A stretch of DNA of 64,000 nucleotides from Leptobrachium leishanense (lineage: Eukaryota > Chordata > Amphibia > Anura > Megophryidae). The translations under genes were made by a program, and so were the position numbers. This document shows positions 34,639 to 45,235 of this stretch, one piece after another. Within the stretch, counting starts at the first letter, position 1; every line of letters begins with the position of its first letter. The notes below the pieces were generated by a model. The model searched no databases. It saw only the letters and a program-made list of their open reading frames with translations, and was not told where the DNA came from. The stretch covers positions 268,999,662 through 269,063,661 of the forward strand of contig CM019064.1 of NCBI GenBank assembly GCA_009667805.1, given 5' to 3'.

Positions 34639-37600
34639 CTATTCCGTTATGTCAGCATCAGGGGATTGATAGCTGCTGATCCAGGACTGATTCATTTTTA
34701 TAAATGTCAGCCGATCTACAGAGTCGGTGGACAGACGCACTCTTTTGTCTATGACAAAACCTCCAGCGGCACTGAACGTCCTTTCAGAAAGCACGCTAGA
34801 TGAAGGGCAACCTAGTAGCTGCATAGCATATTGGCTAAGTTCTGGCCAGTGATCCAAACTCAACACTCAGTAAGCCAGTGGATCATCTGCTGGAAAGTTA
34901 TCCAGGTCCGCCCTTGCCCCTTGGTAGTCCTGCACCATATGGTGAAGACGCTGGCAATGGGTGCCTACATTTGACGTCCCTGGGCGTCGTGGACTAAAAA
35001 AATGTAAAAAGGCATCAGTCAAGCGGCCCCGGCCTTCACCGCTATTCCTCTGATAATCCGCAGCCTCAGAAGCACTGGTGTCATCACTTGGTAACCTACC
35101 AGTGCCTGGAAAGATGTTACACAAGTGTCGCTTTAGAGCGTCTTCAAGTTTTTTCATCCTGGGCTCCCTCTGTGCGGGCAGGATGAGCTCTGCAACTTTA
35201 CCCTTGTATCATGGATTAAGAAGGGTTGCCAACCAGTAATGATCCCTCTCCTTGATAGTACGAACCCTGGGGTCCTTTAGCAGGCTTTTCATAATAAGGG
35301 AGCCCATGCAGTGTAGGTTGGAGGTGGCATTAGCTTCCGAGTCTTCCTGCTCAATGAGGAGGATGACCCCATCGTGCACTTCCTCCTCCCAGCCACGTAC
35401 CAGTCCTTGTGTTTCTGGGCACACAAAACCTTCCCTTGAGGAATCCCCACCTTCAATGCCCCCACTACTCAAATATTCCTCCTCCTCATCCTCCTCTTGT
35501 CTGATCTGAGGAGGACCCGCTGGAATGCTGTCTGCGGAAAGACTGGGGCCTTCAGAGCTAGGGAAGGCCTCCTCTTCCTCCTGCTGCTCTGCCTCTAGAG
35601 CCACATCTATAATTCCCTGCAGAGCGTGCTCCAGCAGGAACACTAAAGGAATTGTGTCACTGATGCATGCACTGTCCCTGCTCACCATCCTCGTTGCCTC
35701 CTCAAATGGTGACAGTACCGTGCATGCATCCTTGATCATCAGCCACTGCGGGGGGGGAACCAAGTTGACCTGAACCTGTCCTTGTGCCATACTCACACAG
35801 GTACTCGTTGATGGCCCTCTGCTGCTTGTGCAGATGCTGCAGCATTGCTAATGTCGAGTTCCACCTGGTGGGCATGTCACAGATCAGATGGTTTGTGGGA
35901 AGGTGGAATTCTCTTTGAATTTCTGCCAGGCGAACGCTTGCTGGGAATGACCGTCTGAAGTGGCTGCAGACTTTTCTGGCCTGGCTGAGAAGCTCTGCCA
36001 GCCCTGGGTACCTGGTTAGGAAATGCTGTACCACCAGATTTAGGACATGTGCTAGGCATGGTACATGCGTCAACTTACCCTGGCGTAGGGCGGAGAGAAG
36101 GTTGCTGCCATTATCACAGACGACCATTCCCAGCTGAAGCTGTCGTGGTGTTAACCATCTCTGCACCTGCCCCTGCAGAGCTGACAGAATTTCTGGCCCG
36201 GTGTGGCTCCTTTCCCCTAAACAAACCAGCTCAAGCACAGTATGGCATCTTTTTGCTTGAGCCATTGCGTAGCCCCTGCCACGCGTCGGTTTAACTGCCA
36301 CTTCGCCAAAGACACAGAAGGAGGAGGAAGAGGGAGACGTGGTGGTGGAGCAGACAGACCTCATACAAGCAGCTTTCTGGAGGCGTGGTGGATGAACAAG
36401 CTCCAGCACAGAGCCCCGTCTTGGATCCCTCCCAGCTGCAATCACAGTTACCCAGTGTGCCGTGAAGGAAATGAAACGACCATGTCCATACTTGCTGGAC
36501 CACGTGTCTAAAGTCATGTGCACCTTGCTGCTGACTGCCTTTCCCAATGACTCGATAACATTGTCTTCCACTTGCTGGTATAGTGCTGGAATGGCCTTCC
36601 GTGAAAAGTAATGGCGTTTTGGAACATGCCACTGTGGTACAGCACATTCAGCAAATTCACGGAAGGGAGCAGAGTCCACCAGCTGGAAAGGCAGCAGCTG
36701 CAATGCAAGTAATTTTGCTAAGCTGGCATTTAGATGCTGTGCTTGGGGATGGTTGGGACTATATTTTTTCTTACGCTGCAGCAGCTGGGGCAACGTAATC
36801 TGACTGCGTAAATCTTCAGCTGATGGGATGCTGTCACATTGTGAGGAAGGACCTGGTACATCCATTGCTGTTGCATCATCTCTGACAGTGGAGGTTGTAG
36901 CAGGCAATGACATGGCAGGACATACAGTGGGGGTAGAGACAGATGAGGAGGAGGACCTACACAAAGTTTTGCGCCAACGGAATGCATGGCAGGTGGTCAT
37001 ATGTCACCTCAAGCACGTGGTACCCAAGCGTCCGGTGTCTTTCCCACCCTTGAGCCTCATCTGACATAGATTACAAATAGCAACGGTGGGGTCTGCTGCA
37101 CATTTCTTAAAGAACTCCCAGACAGCAGAGTTTCTGGATGTGTGCTTTGAGACAACAGCGCTCTGCACCTGAGCAGCTCTGACATGTGATGCCTTGGACT
37201 GGCTAGTGCTACGGTTGGTCATAGAGGATGTTGTGCCTCGTGTTTCTTGTGCCTCCCCCTCACTTGACTCCTCTGTTCGATCAGGCACCCAGATGGAGTC
37301 AGTGACCTCATCATCATTGTCATCATCACCCCCTATCTCCTCGTCACTGGAGCCAACTTGGCAGTATGCTGTAGCTGCTGGGGCAACATGAGTGCCAGTT
37401 ATTTGTGTCATCACTGGCACCCCCTTCCTCTAGGTTGATTATACTCCCTTCCTCAACCTCAGAGATTGAATCAGAGCACTGTACTTGCTGCGCATCCTCA
37501 AGCAGCATGTCACTGTCATTGTAGTCAATCAATTCAGCTGACGCCTCCGTGTGTGATAGCGAGGCTACGGCAGGAATAGCTGTGGACATGGAGGCTGCAT

Positions 37601-37868
37601 TAGATGCTTTGGCAGCTGAGGTGGACTGTAAAGCACTACAAGCCTGGCTGGCAGAGGACTCGGAGGATGAGGATGGCCTGGTTAGCCAATCCACCAAATC
37701 CTCTGTATGTTGCTGCTGCTTAAGATGGCCAGCACCAGTTAGAAAGCACAAGTGTGCCCCTGCAGTGGATGCACCACGTCCACCACGACCAGAGGCACAG
37801 CCTCCCGACACAGAGGCTGCTTGCCCTCTTATCTGTGTCTGGGAGCGCCTGCCTGTCCTTTTTGACAT
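34639..37868 (-). pseudogene. hAT transposase, BED-finger type (near full length)
   Basis: The ATG at 37868-37866 (MSKRTGRRSQ) opens a low-complexity Ser/Asp/Glu-rich N-terminus. Next is a BED zinc finger (VWEFFKKCAADPTVAICNLC, then RRH-type His positions after a stop). The hAT core follows, with a first catalytic Asp in LDTWSSKYGHG, a second in VVCDNGSNLLSAL, CLAHVLNLVVQHF and TRWNSTLAML. The C-terminal dimerisation domain includes CPSSSVLSERTFSAAGGF. I cannot place the catalytic Glu with confidence. Damage is light for its size, about 1077 codons: in-frame TGA at about 37004, 35209 and 34867, plus frameshifts near 37380-37420 and 35745-35800. Two of the TGAs look like CpG decay. The enzyme would excise and reinsert hAT elements. 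It may have mobilised the many hAT-like MITEs here only if they share its ends, and only its own ends match exactly. Confidence 0.92.
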
Positions 37869-39154
37869 AGTGAGTGATATATAGATTAAATATATACAGA
37901 ACTCTGATTCAACTCTGGTATAAAGATTAAAGATTTCCAGAACTCTTGTATAACTCAGTGAGACACCCTGATAACTGGCAGCCAGTGACAAGACACAGAT
38001 TACAATTCCCAGAAACCTCCTATAAATTAGTGAGACCCCCTGATGGGTGGCAGTGACAAGACACAAATTACAATTCGCAGAAATCTGCTACAAGTCAGTG
38101 AGACCCCCTGATAGGACCCCCTGATAGCTGGCAACAGTGACAAGACACAGATTACAATTCGCAGAAATCTGCTAGAAATATGTGGGACTCCCTGATGGTT
38201 GGCAGTGACAAGACACAGATTAGAACAATTCCCAAATATTTTGTAGCAATTACTGACCCCAGTGGTGTATTTAGGTTTTGTGCTGCCCTAGCCCCGACTA
38301 AACTCGTGCACCCCCTAATTTATATTTGACACACCCCTGCCTGTCAAAGTCAAACCTCTTCCTCATTAAACCCCACCCTTCCTCTTTAGGCCCCACCCTT
38401 TCCTCTTAGAGCTCCGCCTCTTCCTCTCTGTATATTAAAAGGGGATACCAAGTGCCTACTTGTATATTTTGTATACGATTCCAAATGTTGTATCTATTAT
38501 TTTAAGAGATAATCAAATAAAATTATGAAATGTGCAAATTAAACCATTTTTACAAAGATCAGCCACGCGTGTCAAGTAAAAAAAAAAAAAAAGAATAGCA
38601 GGCTCAAAAGGAACGCTAGGTGGTGCACTGACCACACAATCACAAGGGCCTAACCCTCCTGAATAATTGAAAACAAACACATAACAACCCAACACAACAA
38701 TAGGGTGGGTATAGAGTGCTAAAGGGGGGGGGTGATATGCATCCACAAACAACACAATGAATTTATTACTTAGACGTCAGACAATATCAGAAAGGTAAAA
38801 CACACTATTAAAAAACATAAATGAAAAGTAGGGAGTAAATAAGGCATTGTCTGAATAGTGCACCCTCATAACAATGAGGAGCGTATACAGAGAAGCGAGC
38901 CACTGGCTATTTAGTCAAAAAATATTTTTAACAATAGAAGGGCCCAGGTTTTCCTCTGCAGACCAAATGATGGATGGAGTGCCATCCAGCAGATGCCACA
39001 ATTCAGCAGTTATAAAGCATATTCATAGCACAGGACCACAGTCCAATAAATTAGCCCTTCTGGCCAATTGCCAGACACAAGTATACAATATACAGTATAT
39101 ATATCAAATGACCCATATATTGAAGGTGTATAGCCATTTACCAAATTTGGCATG

Positions 39155-39365
39155 AGCGTACCACAGAGCTCCAAAGCAATAAAACCCACAGTAATGTGCG
39201 GTGTGTATGAGCGTATCACAGAGCTGCACAGCAATAAAACCCACAGTAATGTGCGCTGAGTATGAGCGTATCACAGAATCCACAGCAATAAAACCCACAG
39301 TAATGTGCAGTGTGTATGAGTGTATCACAGAGCTCCACAGCAATCAAACCAACAGTAATGTGTCG
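39155..39365 (+). repeat. 55-bp satellite array inside hAT copy C
   Basis: Four units with CAGCAATAAAACCCACAGTA then ATGTGCGGTGTGTATGAGCG and TATCACAGAGCT. It is the most regular of the satellite arrays in the window. Confidence 0.92.
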
Positions 39366-40512
39366 TAATTCATACCCCCATACACTCATTTAATTTCATA
39401 CCCCCCACTCACCACTCATTTTATTTAATTTCCCCCACACTCATTTCATCTCCCCTCACACTCACTTCATACCCCCCACACTCACTTCATACCCCCCACA
39501 CTCACGTCATACCCCCCCCACACTCACTTCATACCCCCCCACACTCACTTCATACCCCCCACACTCACTTCATATCCCCCACACTCACTTCATTTCATCT
39601 CCCCCCACACAATTCATCTCCCCCACTCTCATTTAATTTCATCCCCCCCACACTCATTTCATCTCCCCCACACTCAATTCATCTCCCCCACACTCAATAC
39701 ATCTCCCCCCACACTCAATTCAATCTCCCCCACACTCATTTAATCCCCCCCACTCTCATTTAATCTCCCACCCACTCTCATTTAATTTCATCTCCCCACT
39801 CTCATTTAATTTCATCCCCCACACTCATTTCATCCCCCCCACACACAATTCATCTCCCCCACACTCAATTCATCTCCCCCCACTCATTTAACTTCATCCC
39901 CCACACTCATTTCATCTCCCCCACACTCAATTCATCTCCCCCACACTCAATTCATCTCCCCCCACTCATTTAATTTCATTCCCCCACACTCATTTGATCT
40001 CCCCTCACTCTCATTTAATCTCCCACCCACTCTCATTTAATTTCATCCCCCACACTCATTTGATCTCTCCCCACACTCAATTCATCTCCCCCACACTCAA
40101 TTCATCTCCCCCCACTCGTTTAATTTCATCCCCCACACTCATTTCATCTCCCCCACACTCATTTCATCTCCCCCACACTCAATTAATCTCCCCCACACTC
40201 AATTCATCCCCCCCACTCATTTAATTTCATTCCCCCACACTCATTTCATCTCCCCCACTCTCATTTAATCTCCCACCCACTCTCATTTAATTTCATCTCC
40301 CCCACTCTCATTTCATCTCCCACCCACACTCATTTCATCTCCCCCACTCTCATTTAATTTCACCCCACACTCATTTCATATCTCCCACTCTCATTTAATC
40401 TCCCACCCAAACTCATTTCATCTCCCCCCACTCATTTAGTTTCACCCCCACTCTCATTTAATCTCCCACCCACACTCACTTAATCTCCCCCCACACTCAC
40501 TTCATACACCCC
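39366..40512. repeat. CACTCATTTCATCTCCCC-type array
   Basis: About 60 short units of 17-20 bp with two main variants, ACTCATTTCATCTCCCCC and ACTCATTTAATTTCATCCCC. The plus strand carries almost no G. One 76-codon frame at 39994-40224 is an artefact of the repeat. Confidence 0.95.
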
Positions 40513-42371
40513 CCCCCTCACCTTAGAAACTGGGGATGGGTCCTGGGAGCTGCTGTGGAGATCATGCAGCTGCATGATCATCATGCTGGAGGCAGCGCTA
40601 GGAGGAAGTGACGTCATATGATCACTTCCTCACAGCGCTGCAGTGCAGAGTGCATGTGGCTTCAGCAGCAGACCTGAAAGTAAGCAAGGTCTGTGCCCCA
40701 TCGAGTCCCCCATAGTCTGTGGCCCCCGCCCCGTACCAGAGACCCCACAGCTGCCGGGTGTGTGTTGCCATGATGAGCGAGACTCCGCCCACCAGCGGAG
40801 ACTCGTCTCTATGGCAACCCAGTGCTTCCCTCCTTCAGCTCGCTCCTGCACTTATGGAAGCTGCGCGCGCTGGAGGGAGAAAGCTTCCGGAGCTGAGGCC
40901 TTTTGATTTTAGAAATCGCGGGTCCCAGTGAGCGGTAGGGGGGCTTTTTTAGTGTAGAGGGTGACATTTTTTGCCGCCCCATTAAAAATGCCGCCCTAGG
41001 CCTAGGCCTTGTCGGCCTAGGCCAAGATACAGCTCTGACTGACCCCCAAAATACTTGCTCGCAGTGACAGGACACAGATCACCTCAATTCCCAGATATTT
41101 TGTTGAAATTACTGACGCCCAAAAGACTGCGTGGCACTGGCTATGACAAGACACAGATCACCTCAATTCACAAATATTTTGTAGCAATTACTGACCCCCA
41201 AAATATTTGTTGGCAGTGACAGGACACAGATCACCTCAATTCCCAGATATTTTGTAGAAATTACTGACGCCCAAAATACTGCGTGGCACTGGCTGTGACA
41301 AGACACAGATCACCTCAATTCCCAGATATTTTGGAGAAATTACTGACACCCAAAATACTGCGTGGCCCTGGCTGTGACAAGACACAGATCACCTCAATTC
41401 CCAGATATTTTATGGAAATTACTGACGCCCAAAATACTGCATGGCACTAGCTGTGACAAGACACAGATCACCTCAATTCCCAGATATTTTGTAGAAATTA
41501 CTGACGCCCAAAATACTGCGTGGCACTGGCTGTGACAAGACACAGATCACCTCAATTCCCAGATATTTTGTAGAAATTACTGAGCCCCCGAAATTCTGGC
41601 TGGCAGTGACAAGACACAGATTACCTCAGATTACCTAAATTCCCAAATATTTTGTAGAAATTACTTTACTGAGCCCCCAAAATTCTGGCTGGCAGTGACA
41701 AGACACAGATTACCTCAGATTACCTCAATTCACAAATATTTTGTAGAAATTACTGAGCCCCCAAAATAGTGGGTGGCACTGGCAGTGACAAGACACAGAT
41801 CACCTCAATTCCCAAATATTTTGTAGAAATTACTGAGCCCCCAAAATTCTGCGTGGCAGATTACCTCTGATTACCTCAATTCCCAAATATTTTGTAGAAA
41901 TTACTTTACTGAGCCCCAAAATTCTGGCTGGCAGTGACAAGACACAGATTACCTCAATTCCCAAATATTTTGTAGAAATTACTGAGCCCCCAAAATAGTT
42001 GCTGGGAGTGAGAACACAAAGATTACCTCAGATTACCTCAATTCCCAAATATTTTGTAGAAATTACTGAGCCCCCAAAATAGTTGCTGGGAGTGAGAACA
42101 CAAAGATTAAAACAATTCCCAGATATTTAGTAGAAATGAACCCCCCCCCAGTAGATGAAACCCCCCCCCCCAGTAGCTGGTGGCAGACTGGCAGTAAGAA
42201 CACGCACTAACACAAAATCAATCTCCTCTCAAATCTCCTCTCAAACACGTGTAGAAGCGCTGTGTGAAGCCTTATATAGTGTGCTGCGGGATTTAGCTCT
42301 GTGAGCCCATGATGGGGCAAAATTTGCTCAATCAGGATTCTGAGCCGTGATTGGCATAGTCTTGAACCTGT

Positions 42372-42400
42372 CTTGCACCTGACCACAGGTCAGGTGCAAG
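42372..42400. repeat. 29-nt perfect inverted repeat in the hAT 5' region
   Basis: CTTGCACCTGACC, ACA, then GGTCAGGTGCAAG: 13-nt arms around a 3-nt loop. It lies between the hAT end and the candidate TATA box, so it may be a transposase-binding or regulatory site. That role is inference. Confidence 0.9.
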
Positions 42401-42638
42401 GCTGTAGCCAATTACAAGCTTCAGGCCAGTGGAAAAGTGCATTGTGGTCCATTGTGGTGCATTGTGGGCGAACACGCGGCGAACACGCGGAAATGTTCGT
42501 AGTTCGCGAACATGCGAACAGGCTATGTTCGATGCGAACTCCGAACTGATCGAACCGAACAGCTCATCCCTAGTATTCACTCACATGCCTTGACTCGCAT
42601 ATGAACTTAAGTGACATCCCGTTCCTAATTCATAAAGT

Positions 42639-43666
42639 TCAATATGACGTCGGTCCACCTTTTGCAGCTATAACAGCTTCAACTCTTCTGGGAAGGCTGT
42701 CTACAAGGTTTAGGAGTGTGTTAATGGGAATTTTTGACCTTTCTTCCAGAGGCACATTTGTGAGGTCACACACTGATGCTGGACGAGAAGGCCTGGCTCT
42801 CAGTCTCTGCTCTAATTCATCCCAAAGGTGTTCTATCGGGTTGAGGTCAGGACTCTGTGCAGGCCAGTCAAGTTCATCCACACCAGACTCTGTCATCCAT
42901 GTCTTTATGGACCTTGCTTTGTGCACTGGTGCACAGTCATGTTGGAAGAGGAAGGGGCCAGCTCCAAACTGTTCCCACAACGTTGGAAGCATGGAATTGT
43001 CAAAAATGTCTTGGTATGCTGAAGCATTCAGAGTTCCTTTCACTGGAACTAAGGGACCAAGCCCAGCTCCTGAAAAAGAACCCCACACCATAATCCCCCC
43101 TCCACCAAACTTTACACTTGGCACAATGCAGACAAGTACCGTTCTCCTGGCAACCACCAAACCCAGACTCGTCCATCAGATTGCCAGATGGAGAAGCGTG
43201 ATTCGTCACTCCAGAGAACGCGTCTCCACTTCTCTAGAGTCCAGTGGCAGCGTGCTTTACACCACTGCATCTGATGCTTTGCATTGTACTTGGTGATGTA
43301 TGGCTTGGATGCAGCTGCTCAGCCATGGAAACCCATTCCATGAAGCTCTCTGCGCACTGTTCTTGAGCTAATCTGAAGGCCACATGAAGTTTGGAGGTCT
43401 GTAGCGATTGACTCTGCAGAAAGTTGGAGACCTCTTCGCACTATGCGCCTCAGCATCCGCTGATCCCGCTCCGTCAGTTTACGTGGCCTACCACTTCGTG
43501 GCTGAGTTGCTGTCGTTCCCAAACACTTCCACGTTTTTATAATACCGCTGACAGTTGACTGTGGAATATTTAGGAGCGAAAAAATTTCACGACTGGATTT
43601 GTTGCACAGGTGGCATCCTATCATAGTTCCACGCTGGAATTCACTGAGCTCCTGAGAGCGGCCCAT
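42639..43666 (-). pseudogene. Tc1-family DD34E transposase 2 (broken)
   Basis: The N-terminal frame from about 43666 (MGRSQELSEFQRG) holds a helix-turn-helix with SREIFSLLNIPQSTVSGII, the GRPRKL hook and a second helix set ending RTVRRELHGMGF, then stops. The C-terminal frame (43160-42639) has [13 protein letters not shown], the second catalytic Asp in [12 protein letters not shown], and Glu in NPIEHLW 34 residues later. The first catalytic Asp region (SDES) lies at about 43210 in yet another frame. At least two frame changes separate the parts. Family identity is clear. It is a different Tc1 subfamily from 4585-5590. Confidence 0.9.
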
Positions 43667-43854
43667 TCTTTCACAAATGTTTGTAAAAACAGTCTGCATG
43701 CCTAGGTGCTTGAGTTTATATATCTGTGGCCATGGAAGTGATTGGAACACCTGATTCTGATTATTTGGATGGGTGAGCGAATACTTTTGGCAATATAGTG
43801 TAAGTATTTTTCACATATGCGCTATCTCCACACTACTTTCTGTATCACTACACT

Positions 43855-44784
43855 GCCTCTCTAGGCAAACTGATTAGCTCCTTTGGATTCCAATTCCACC
43901 TGTATGCCACTCAAATATATCTCTCCTCCCCTGATCTCTCTTTGGCTTTCCTGGATCGAGTCACTGACTTTCTGCCATCTCAAATTGGATGCCTTCCTGC
44001 TTCCTTAAACTCAGTCTTGCCAAAACTGAAATTTTCGCTGTTCCTTCCTAAAAGAAAAACCCAATACCACCTATCTCTCTACAAGTAAATGGAACGCTCA
44101 TTAGCCTGACGCCTCGAGCTCGCTGCCTTGGTGTCACTTTCGATTCTGACCTAACCTTTCTCTCCCCATGTCCAGACAGTGATCAAATATTGTTACTTAT
44201 TTATCTCCCCAATGCCCGTATTGCCCCTTTGCTGTCTGTAAGGAATGCAGGGGCCAAGCTTATTTCTCTCAACAGACATACCTCAGGTACCTCCCCCCTC
44301 TGCTGGTCCCTCCATTGGTTTCCTGTACATTTCAGGATACAGTTTAAAATACTGACGTTCACATTCCAATCACTCAATAACTCAACCCCTCCTTACATGT
44401 CTTCGGTACTCCGCAAGCACGTCCCATCTAGACAACTCCAGTTGGCGGGCGATCTCTGCCTGTCCTTTATCTATACCCGCGCTGCCAACTCTCGCTTCCA
44501 AGACTTCTCAAGGACAGCACCGGTCCTGTGGAATGATTTACCTCCTCCTATCAAACTCTCCCCTGCTATTCGGGCCTTCAAGAAATCCCTCAAAACCAAT
44601 CTCTTCAGATTAGCGTACCACTTCACTGAGGCATCTGATTCCTCTGCTCACCTACTCACACATGATTGAAGCCTCTTTTATGGCTCCACCATTTCCGAAC
44701 CACTGGCACTAATGATCCTGACGTCTAGCAAAAGTTCCCTCATTTTCCTGAATCCCAATCCCTCTAGACTGTAATCTCCTATGG
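43855..44784 (+). pseudogene. L2-like LINE ORF2, segment 2
   Basis: Continues the LINE broken at 31070. It starts with a [20 protein letters not shown] region, where the catalytic ADD has been damaged, then [10 protein letters not shown] and CLGVTFDSDL-like sequence, and an open stretch at 44190-44669 with SLHWFPVHFRIQFKILTFTF, SRFQDFSRTAPVLWNDLPPP and AFKKSLKTNLFRLAY, the normal L2-like C-terminus. The 3' UTR (CCTCTAGACTGTAATCTCCT) is cut at 44784 by hAT element D and resumes at 48275. Confidence 0.88.
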
Positions 44785-44934
44785 CAAGGCTCAAAATTTC
44801 AGGTCCCAAGCTACTAGCCAGGACTTAAAAGTTACTCTCCACCCAGCCCTTACAGTTAACTCCGCCCCTAAACACACCCTCTAAAATTATTGTTTAATTA
44901 TCATTAATAATATAACAAAGCAGTGTATACGAAG

Positions 44935-45235
44935 GAAAATGTGTGGTGTGTATCACAGAGCTACACAGCAATAAACCTCATAGTAATGTGCAATTGTGCA
45001 GTGTGTATGAGCGTGAGTTTTATTACTGTGGAACTCCCTAATACACTCATACACACCGCACATGTGTCAGGGAGCTCCACGGTAATAAAACTCACGCTCA
45101 TACACACCGTACATTACTGAGTTTTATTGCTGTAGTGCTCTGATACACTCATACACACTATGCATTACTGTATCAGAGAACCACAGCAATAAAACTCACA
45201 ATAATGTGCAGTGTGTAGGAGCGTATCAGAGCTTC
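44935..45235. repeat. 55-bp satellite array with inverted units
   Basis: Five to six units, some plus (CACAGCAATAAACCTCATAG) and some minus (GAGTTTTATTGCTGTAGTGC). Arms 45001-45039 and 45069-45107 are inverted copies with two mismatches in 39, so the array can form a cruciform. Confidence 0.9.

Larger units (their letters stand above)
38260..41037. mobile_element. hAT-like MITE family 1, copy C
   Basis: Starts CAGTGGTGTATTTAGGTTTT and ends CGGCCTAGGCCAAGATACAG followed by CTCTG. It is flanked by a perfect 8-bp duplication ACTGACCC (38252-38259 and 41038-41045) taken from the host 79-bp repeat. Like copies A and B it contains a 55-bp satellite array. It also contains a CACTCATTTCATCTCCCC array not present in A or B. 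Confidence 0.94.
37925..42170. repeat. About 79-bp tandem repeats, 5' sub-terminal array of the hAT
   Basis: Units with CAAGACACAGATCACCTCAA, TTCCCAGATATTTTGTAGAA and ATTACTGACGCCCAAAATAC repeat roughly four times at 37925-38251 and about fourteen times at 41046-42170. The array is split by hAT MITE copy C (38260-41037). It is unrelated in sequence to the 138-bp array on the other flank. Confidence 0.9.
32387..42572 (-). mobile_element. 10.2-kb hAT transposon with transposase and sub-terminal arrays
   Basis: Ends TAGGGATGAGCCGAAC and, in reverse complement, TAGGGATGAGCTGTTC are flanked by a perfect 8-bp duplication GTATTCAC (32379-32386 and 42573-42580) made from the Tc1 end. Sub-terminal GTTCG/CGAAC motifs occur on both sides. 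From right to left: a leader of about 79-bp repeats interrupted by hAT MITE copy C, the transposase (37868-34639), then an array of 138-bp repeats. A TATATAAGG-type box on the minus strand at 42272-42280 is a candidate promoter. Confidence 0.94.
32363..43800 (-). mobile_element. Tc1-type element 2, split by a 10-kb hAT element
   Basis: Left end GACTATATTGCCAAAGGTAT and right end reverse complement CACTATATTGCCAAAAGTAT, flanked by TA (32361-32362 and 43801-43802). The hAT element 32387-42572 landed 24 bp inside the left terminal repeat. Removing it leaves about 1.24 kb, a usual Tc1 length. The transposase remnant lies at 42639-43666 on the minus strand. Confidence 0.93.

Noticed and set aside
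35252..37884. Several plus-strand frames with Ser/Glu-rich sequence
   Set aside because: Antisense shadows of the hAT transposase.
42601..43296. 231-codon plus-strand frame
   Set aside because: Exactly antisense to the Tc1 transposase at 42639-43666, which has the DD34E motifs.
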